Position numbers and translations under genes: made by a program
Assembly (NCBI RefSeq): GCF_001039355.2
Contig: NW_019775502.1
Location: 333,895-397,894 of the forward strand
DNA length: 64,000 nt
Reading direction: 5' to 3'
From: Lingula anatina
Taxonomy: Eukaryota > Brachiopoda > Lingulata > Lingulida > Lingulidae
Part shown: positions 57,313 to 64,000 of the stretch, in pieces
Position numbering within the stretch: the stretch's first letter is position 1
How the letters are laid out: every line of letters begins with the position of its first letter
The notes under the pieces: generated by a model
The model's input: the letters and a program-made list of their open reading frames with translations, nothing else
Told to the model about the DNA's origin: nothing
The model's database searches: none

Positions 57313-60310
57313 GGGGAGAGGGGGGGGCACAATTTGTCCAAAAAAAAAACCCTCTCACCTGCACCCAGCCATCTCCATCTCCATCAGCTATCACCTCCAG
57401 CTGCTCATCAGCAACTATGCTAAGTTCATCTGTGTTAGTTGCCTGAAAAAAATTCATATGAAAACTTACTCATACAGCTTTGTCACGATATTCATGTTGC
57501 ATAATAATTTATACAAATAAATAACTATATAAATAAAATTTGAATATGTTCTTATATTTAGTTTTAAACATAAATTTAATTAACAGTTAAAAGTGATAAC
57601 AATGGACCTTTAGTAAGGGCAAATTGCTACGAAAAGTATAACAGTTGCTGCTGCTGCCATTCTACAATATGGCAAGGAATGATCATGATGATGAGGTCTG
57701 CAAATCCTTTAAACTTCCCTTTAAAAAATCCAAGCCAACATACAGGTAAAAATCTCAACAATGAAGCCTTAAGCCTTCATTGCACAATTTCAGTGTCAAA
57801 TATTCTTTCCAATATTACCTGGAAATCATATAAAGCGAGACAAGGTTTGGGGAAGCCAGCTTCCAAAGTTCTCTTTGTTGATGTCTGTATCATTGTGGCA
57901 TTGGCGGATGTGTCAAAGGAGTTGTCAAAGTCATCGTCATCTTCTCTATAGTGAGTGCCATTCACCATTCCACTGGAGTGCTCCTGAAGTCGACAATTAT
58001 TTAATATAAATGTTTTTTGACACATACACTTATCCATACACAAACACCCACTAACTGCTTCAAATTTACTACATATCTATCAGTAACATAGTGAAATCAA
58101 AAAGGCTCCCTTCACATCCAATGCATAACTATTTTAGCTGTTACGATCCCTTTCCCTCCAAACTGTAAAAGCATAAAATTCTCAGCCTTAAGTTTTTATA
58201 AACCACTTATTTCGACCTCTGGTATTTTGTGTTCAGACATAGCCTCTAAATATACATATAAAGTGTAACAGGCGATGATGTAATACCAGACTGACGCCCT
58301 TTTCATCTTATTTTTAAATTACTAGAAAAAATTCACATAAAATCTAATATCCAAAAATTTCTAAAAGCACCATTTTAATTACTAAAAAGGCATACTTTGA
58401 CAAGAATCCAACTAAGCATTTTAGGAAAATGTTTTATAATACAGTATGAACTGTCTTTGAATTTAATAAGGAAGTATCATACTGATAATACATGTGTCAT
58501 AAAGGACACCTGACTTCCAGGTGTGTTTGAACTTTAAGAATAATTACTGTACTGAGGCCACCTACCCCTGAGCTCTCTGTAGTAAAAGACATTTGACTAC
58601 TGGATAAACTTGTGGTATCACCATCTGGTTTAGGAGCAAGAAGGTCCTTGTTTGCACTTGCTAACCAGCCATCTACATCAACTGAAAAGGGAAACTTTTT
58701 ATTAAATTTCTTTTATCTATCAATTTATATTATTAGCGACTGTGAACTAATAAGTATTATGAACGACCAATAAATAATACTGTGCCCAATGTTCCACTTA
58801 ACTTGAAACTTGTTAAAAATAGATTGCTGTCTAAAACCTGGAATTCAAACTAAAGCACTGATATTCAACAAATAAACAACGTAAACCACAACTTACTGCC
58901 AGCTGTCCTCAAAACCTCCAGCCTGGCCTCTGCCTTCATTTTGCTGGTCTGAAAAAAAATAGGAATGCCAATGTTCAAAACGATGACTTTAATTGAAATC
59001 AATTTTAATGATATAAACTAAAGTTTGTGAATAAAACATGAAGCATTTTAAATAAAAGCGATGAGAATACTTCACATTTCACTCCATAATATCAAACTGA
59101 AACTCTAATAAAGAAAACCAATACACTTGGAATGCTAAACAAATGCCATACAGTATCACATCTGTTTAGTATGAATACTGCAAATGACTTACATTAATGC
59201 AAATAACACATAAATTAATCTACTTCCATTTGAAAACCACAACAGTAAAACAGTCATGCAAGAATGAAAACAGAGACAACAAAGAGCACTCTTAAACTAA
59301 GATGTATATACAGAATCTTCAAGAATCTCAAGAATAATCTCTCAGCTAGACAACAGATTATGACTTGTAAACTACCACACAGGCTTCACTGGGATATAAT
59401 ATTACCTCGGCCTTCCTGATGGTTTCTCGTAACTCCTCCATCTTGGTCTCAGGGTCCTGCCCTGGCGTATCTCCTGAAGTGTTGGAACTCTGCAGTGAAA
59501 AAAAAAACTTTAATTGTAAAGATAATAATTTGACACAGAAACTTCTAATATTTCCAGACTGGAGTGTTACATTTTGCTGCCAACATCCAATTGGAATCTT
59601 AAATATTTTGTTGTTTAGAAATGTTGTCTTCAACTGCAGATGAAAACATTGTTACTTTGCATGAAGTGCTAATTGTATTTTAGGATGTTTGTCATTTGGT
59701 ATTGTACTTAGTCACGCATAAGTTTGAATTAAATTAAGCATTACATTTTAGTTGTAGAAAATAAACACTGCATACCATAACTCAAGCATAGCACAATACA
59801 GCGGTCTGTGATGTTATCAAATGCCCCATGCCATGTGTCATCAAGGGCCAAAAAGATTTTGTTGAAATTATCAGTTACTGGCCACCATCTCTGCATTTGG
59901 GCTAGCAGATTGTTAGAACAAGGATGAACTTGCCATTTAGTGAAAATGCCTGAAAATTTGATGTGGGGTCCAGGTAGACTCCCACAACTATCTCAAAAAT
60001 GATATTTTTGGCTCCTAAAAGTCAGAAATCCACCCAATAGCTGAAAAAATTTCATGACTGTAGAAACTGACATCACAAAAGACCAGCAAAAATTCTGTCA
60101 CAGACTATCATACAGTGCCACAGCTGCCCCTCACCCTGGAAGTTCTGTCTCCTGGTAACCCTGACCTCAGCTGGTCCAGGGTCTTGTTGGTGTCCTTGAT
60201 GACCTTGTTCTCCCTGGCAACCTTGGTGGCCCACTTCCTGGCTTCTTTATTCAACTGATGCTCAGCACCATTGGCACTTGTAACACTGTGGATCTGTGGG
60301 GAAAGGGAGA

Positions 60311-60366
<56 letters not shown>

Positions 60367-63300
60367 CAGGAGCAGATGGAAGCCTTATCTGAGCCTTCCG
60401 GAAGACAGTCAGAATTTTTTCAGTTTACACTGACAGGCATCTACTGTTTTCTGTCGGAAGATGGTCAAAAGTGGAGGATGGTTAAACAAAGATAATTTGA
60501 AAAACTGTCAGAAAATATCTCTGGGTCCCCCCCTGCAATGAGGAGGAGAAAGAGGATAATAGTGATGATGATGATGACTATGACATTGATAGTTATCATA
60601 ATGATTAAAATCTATCCAGCTAGTATATGAAATGAAAATTAGAAATATATTTCTGTCATAAGTTTTAAAAATAAACAATAATCACAGTCATTGCTAACAA
60701 TCATTAATGCCCGTCAAACTTTTTACTAGTAAAGATATTATATGGATTACCATTGGACATGAAAATGCTTTTTGACAAAAAACCAAACTTACATGTACTT
60801 TTCAAAATTCCTCCATCACATTCATCAAATTTTTTGAACAAGCTGTATCCTGTTCTTAGACTAGATAGAACAATTAACCGATTTCATTCAAATTTAGTTA
60901 GAAACTACCTTGGTATGTGTCAGTGCTTTGACAACAGACATCCCCCCCTCCCCCCAATCACGTCTGTCAGTGATTGATATACTGATAAATTATATAATTT
61001 TACATTATAATGCAAAACACATATAAAGGTCGACTTACTTGATCATTGTCACAGGCCTCAAACTGATATTGCACAAGTTCTGTGAAGACTAAGTGGTCCC
61101 GGAGAAAACACTGAAGACTATATTGGCGGCTCACCTGAAACAATGTCATATATGTATAACCATAATAAAACATTTCAGAACCACTGATTGTGATCATGCT
61201 TATAAATACTGATTGCTTTTATAATAACAATTATTAACTTATAAATGTAGTTAAGTTTATTTTTTCTTGTCAAAGCAAAAATCTGGAAATGAGGTTACAA
61301 TAACAGTGTAAGTGTCTTCAAACAATGACTGACCTCTGAGTTCAACTGTTGTTTAAAGAAATTATGATCATTGTTACGCTGACTTCGTAGCACAGTTAAT
61401 AATATTCTTTACTGGACACCAGATCAAAATTTTAATTTTGAAGCTCATAAAACAAAATTGGTCAGTACAAACATTGCAGAGTCAGACTTCTACTTTATTC
61501 CTTACCAAAGCTGCATCTGTTAAAATCTTATTGAGACTCTCATGTGCTGCTGTGACACAGTCCAGCTCCGTCTTGCCAAGGATTGTCACAAACTCCTGAA
61601 ACTTCTCGTAGGAGTCGCCATCTAGTTGCTGAATAAAAAGAGGACAAAACACCATAGAGGATTTTGCAAAGATGGCTGAGGTGGGAAAAAAAGACAAGAA
61701 AATGCCATACAGGAATTTGTAAAGAGCTGAGACAGAATGTACTAGGAAAGGCTAGCCCATCTTTAATGTACACACACCTTTCAGTCTGGGTTTTAGTTGA
61801 ATTGGATGTGAATAGTTCAAAGGTTTGTCTTCATAACAATATCATACATAATAAATAATATCTTGCTGTCAACTTACAGTTGATATAAAGAAGGCCAATA
61901 TAATATTACTCTAATCCTCAAGCTTTCATTCTGACAAAAGGCATATCAAACATCACTGATATCTGTTCATTACACTTAACAAAGCCATTAATATTTCACT
62001 GCAACTGTGACACATTTTATGGCAAAAACAATTTAACCAAAACATACATAATTGATCAGAACAACTATTAATCATTTTTCCTGGTTGCACCACCAAGGAT
62101 GAAGTAAACACATCAAATATATAGAATATAATGACAATGAAGAGATCTGCCATCAGTATAACTGTAAGCTGTGACAGTAATACTATCACTGATTTACCGT
62201 TTTAACTTAAGTTATTTCATGAAAACAGACCCAATTTTAGGTTTAGGTTACAAAACATGTATCAAGGCAAAATTTACAAGTTCAACTTAGACTGTGTCAA
62301 CAATATTGTGTCCAGCTTGCAATTGGAATTGGGAACCCCACATAAAACATCTGGTCATAAACTGACATCATCTAGTCAATTCTAAGTCTAGCTTGGTCCT
62401 GGTGTGAACACAACCAGAGCCTCACCTTCATCAAAGCTGGCAGATCTGTGCTGTAGTAGCGGATCTGGTGAGCATTGGCAGCCACCATGTTGAGAACATA
62501 CTCGTTCCTTGCCGATGTTGACTTCACCTCGCAGGATTCTTTCCGGGTAGAAAACTGAAAAAAATCCATCAAGAGGTATTATTGAATTTACTCATAAATA
62601 TTTGTAATATATTCCACTGCTGAAATTGAGAGAAATGTACATTGTTTACATGCTTTTGTTGTAAATGTCATGTTTATTTAAACATCTAGAGTTTGTTCTG
62701 GCAGTAACAAAACCAAATCAATATAAAATCAAATAAATAAATCATAAGCAAATATTGGAAAAGAATATTACCCTTTTCATCAGAACAAAAGCATTAAATC
62801 ACAGAAAACATCCAAGTATTGACAAGCCAAAGTATCCTATCATCATTTTAACCTAAATATTGTGTTGGTCCATTAAATATTGTATATTAATCATTACTTC
62901 ACAAAAATGTCAACTCACTTTGGCACTGTTTTTCTGAAGACTTGCAAGGGATTGAAAAAGACCAGTGGATTTCCTTTTTAATCTAAAGTAAAAAAACAAT
63001 CTATTAAATACCATAATTCAACAATTGTTAATAGCATTTTCATATCAACAATTGACATTTTTTCACAAAATTCCTCGAAGATCACTGTTATAAGTATATG
63101 TTATTTGACATTGTACTCTATCTATAAGTCCAAGAAATACATGTGCTATAATTTATAATAACTTATAATAATGCATTAATCTCATCACTCAAAGTTAATA
63201 AGCTTTATCTTTAAACAATTTTTCCAAGACACATGCCTTCATATACTACACTTAAAGAAAATATAAAATAACCTACAAAATTACTTGGACCACTGAAGTG

Positions 63301-63832
63301 TAAAATTACTTTACTATGGCTAATACAATGGATTTTTCAACCAAATCAATTTGTTCAAATAATTACCAGTAAATTACTCAGAGCTTTCTAAATCATCCTA
63401 CTCCTAAGTGAATTAAAGTGAGTTAAAAACCACTTATCCCTAATTAGTGTGTTCTGATTATAGAGATGATTTCAAGACAGACGTGAAAACCCAGCATTAG
63501 TAAATTGGCAATAAAACATCAACTATCAATAATTTCCATTTCAAACAATTAAATATAAAAGCCATCAGTAAAAACCTATATCCCAGAGTACAAGCTAGAA
63601 TTATCTTAAAACATTTCTATAAAAATTGTTTTCCTCTTGGCTGTCAAAACATTTCAAATCCTCTACAGCAAATTGATATTCCAAAATGTCAATACTTTTC
63701 TTCTGCTTCTGCTGCCTTCTGTCTGGCATCGTGTGCTAAGTGCTCTTCATCTGAATAGATTTTCTGAGTCTTTGCCATTTCTTGCACAGTCTGAGTTACT
63801 TCTTTTTGTAAAAGCTGTAAGTTATCGATGAC
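51062..63832 (-). CDS. FCHSD: FCHSD / nervous wreck homologue: F-BAR and double SH3 protein (multi-exon, 5' partial)
   Basis: Membrane-bending adaptor linking endocytosis to actin through WASP-family proteins. Exons in order of translation, all with GT/AG borders and matching phases: 63696-63832, 62919-62982, 62426-62554, 61506-61628, 61039-61134, 60135-60293, 59406-59489, 58897-58948, 58566-58681, 57819-57983, 57359-57442, 56588-56816, 55924-56117, 55493-55628, 54126-55087 (TAA at 54126-54128). Further exons 52446-52694 and 51062-51210 make an alternative end. [40 protein letters not shown]3-1: [38 protein letters not shown]3-2: [42 protein letters not shown]. Then a Pro-rich linker and a long Ser-rich tail. 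Earlier F-BAR exons lie beyond the window. The sequence fits FCHSD1/2 and Drosophila nwk; which vertebrate paralogue is not decidable. Confidence 0.9.
52695..54125 (-). other. Intron or 3' UTR of the FCHSD gene, nothing else seen
   Basis: AT-rich sequence between the long Ser-rich exon and the alternative exons. Depending on the isoform it is 3' UTR or intron. No repeat family or RNA gene recognised. Confidence 0.45.
54126..55087 (-). other. Long Ser/Thr-rich tail exon of the FCHSD gene
   Basis: 321 codons of disordered sequence with repeated motifs: [49 protein letters not shown], plus [12 protein letters not shown] and [10 protein letters not shown], which look like proline-directed kinase sites. 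The SVSG/SYSG repeats are mostly coded TCAGGTA, so each is also a possible donor site. Ends SSKETSV and TAA. Confidence 0.8.
57256..57312. repeat. (TG)n microsatellite in an FCHSD intron
   Basis: TG repeats of about 55 bases with one C interruption, within 50 bases of the SH3-1 exon donor at 57358. Such runs near donors can influence splicing by binding CELF/TDP-43-type factors, which is established for other genes but not tested here. Confidence 0.9.
60312..60366. repeat. (TAA)n microsatellite in an FCHSD intron
   Basis: About 18 units, starting roughly 18 bases beyond the 3' splice site of exon 60135-60293. No LINE remains adjoin it, unlike the two (TAA)n runs at 24901 and 40566. Confidence 0.9.
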
Positions 63833-63859
63833 CTAGGAAAAAACAAAACACAATTGCTT

Positions 63860-63861
63860 TA

Positions 63862-63892
<31 letters not shown>

Positions 63893-64000
63893 TACTTCTT
63901 AATTTTTTTCACATCAGCATATGCTATTAATTTCTTTATTTTTTTCACATCAGCATATGTTATTAATTTCTTTATTTTTTTCACATCAGCATATGTTGAA
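63860..64000. repeat. (TTA)n run followed by a 36-bp tandem repeat
   Basis: A (TTA)n run (63860-63892) is followed by three copies of a 36-base unit with the core TTTTTTTCACATCAGCATAT, at about 63903, 63939 and 63975. The array continues to the edge of the window, in the intron before exon 63696-63832. Confidence 0.85.

Overview
This window is intron-rich, AT-rich animal nuclear DNA with many transposon remnants and one 295-base assembly gap. Gene content, frequent short microsatellites and the recurrent TACATGTA word suggest an invertebrate bilaterian, perhaps a lophotrochozoan such as a mollusc or brachiopod. That placement is inference; nothing here fixes the species.

Layout. 1-14876 (+): the 3' part of a DCC/protogenin-type receptor (Ig and FN3 domains, one membrane helix, a cytoplasmic tail), about 20 exons, 5' end outside the window. 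16087-17229 (+): a single-exon alpha-1,2-fucosyltransferase-like Golgi enzyme of family GT11. 18264-18738: an inverted-repeat element whose centre is the assembly gap. 19245-24222 (+): the C-terminal third of TAF1 (zinc knuckle, two bromodomains, acidic tail), without its N-terminal two thirds and with several lesions. 24890-26280 (-): a 5'-truncated LINE. 27661-29025 (-): a single-exon class A GPCR. 30521-31719: a Tc1-like transposon with perfect 30-bp ends but a dead transposase. 33225-35457: decayed duplicates of the fucosyltransferase region. 36416-39245 and 43536-46031 (-): two tandem two-exon genes with the order CARD, two B-boxes, coiled coil, NHL-like propeller; a third broken copy lies at about 42006-42325 and a second LINE between. 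46032-51061: no convincing gene. 51062-63832 (-): most of an FCHSD/nervous wreck homologue (F-BAR, two SH3 domains, alternative C-termini), 5' end outside the window.

The genes do not form one pathway. The receptor and the FCHSD protein are housekeeping or developmental type genes. The CARD/B-box/NHL pair looks like a recently expanded innate-immunity-type family: RING is absent and a CARD takes its place, so these proteins probably assemble CARD complexes rather than ubiquitinate by themselves.

The most unusual signals are: (1) three intronic minisatellites whose repeat unit starts inside the preceding exon and includes the 5' splice site; (2) the duplicated CARD/B-box/NHL genes; (3) two perfect spacerless palindromes, one containing the stop codon of the first CARD gene; (4) a TAF1 fragment with a bromodomain exon cut by a repeat and an in-frame stop in the other bromodomain; (5) a duplicate locus that preserves the empty site of the element hiding the assembly gap.
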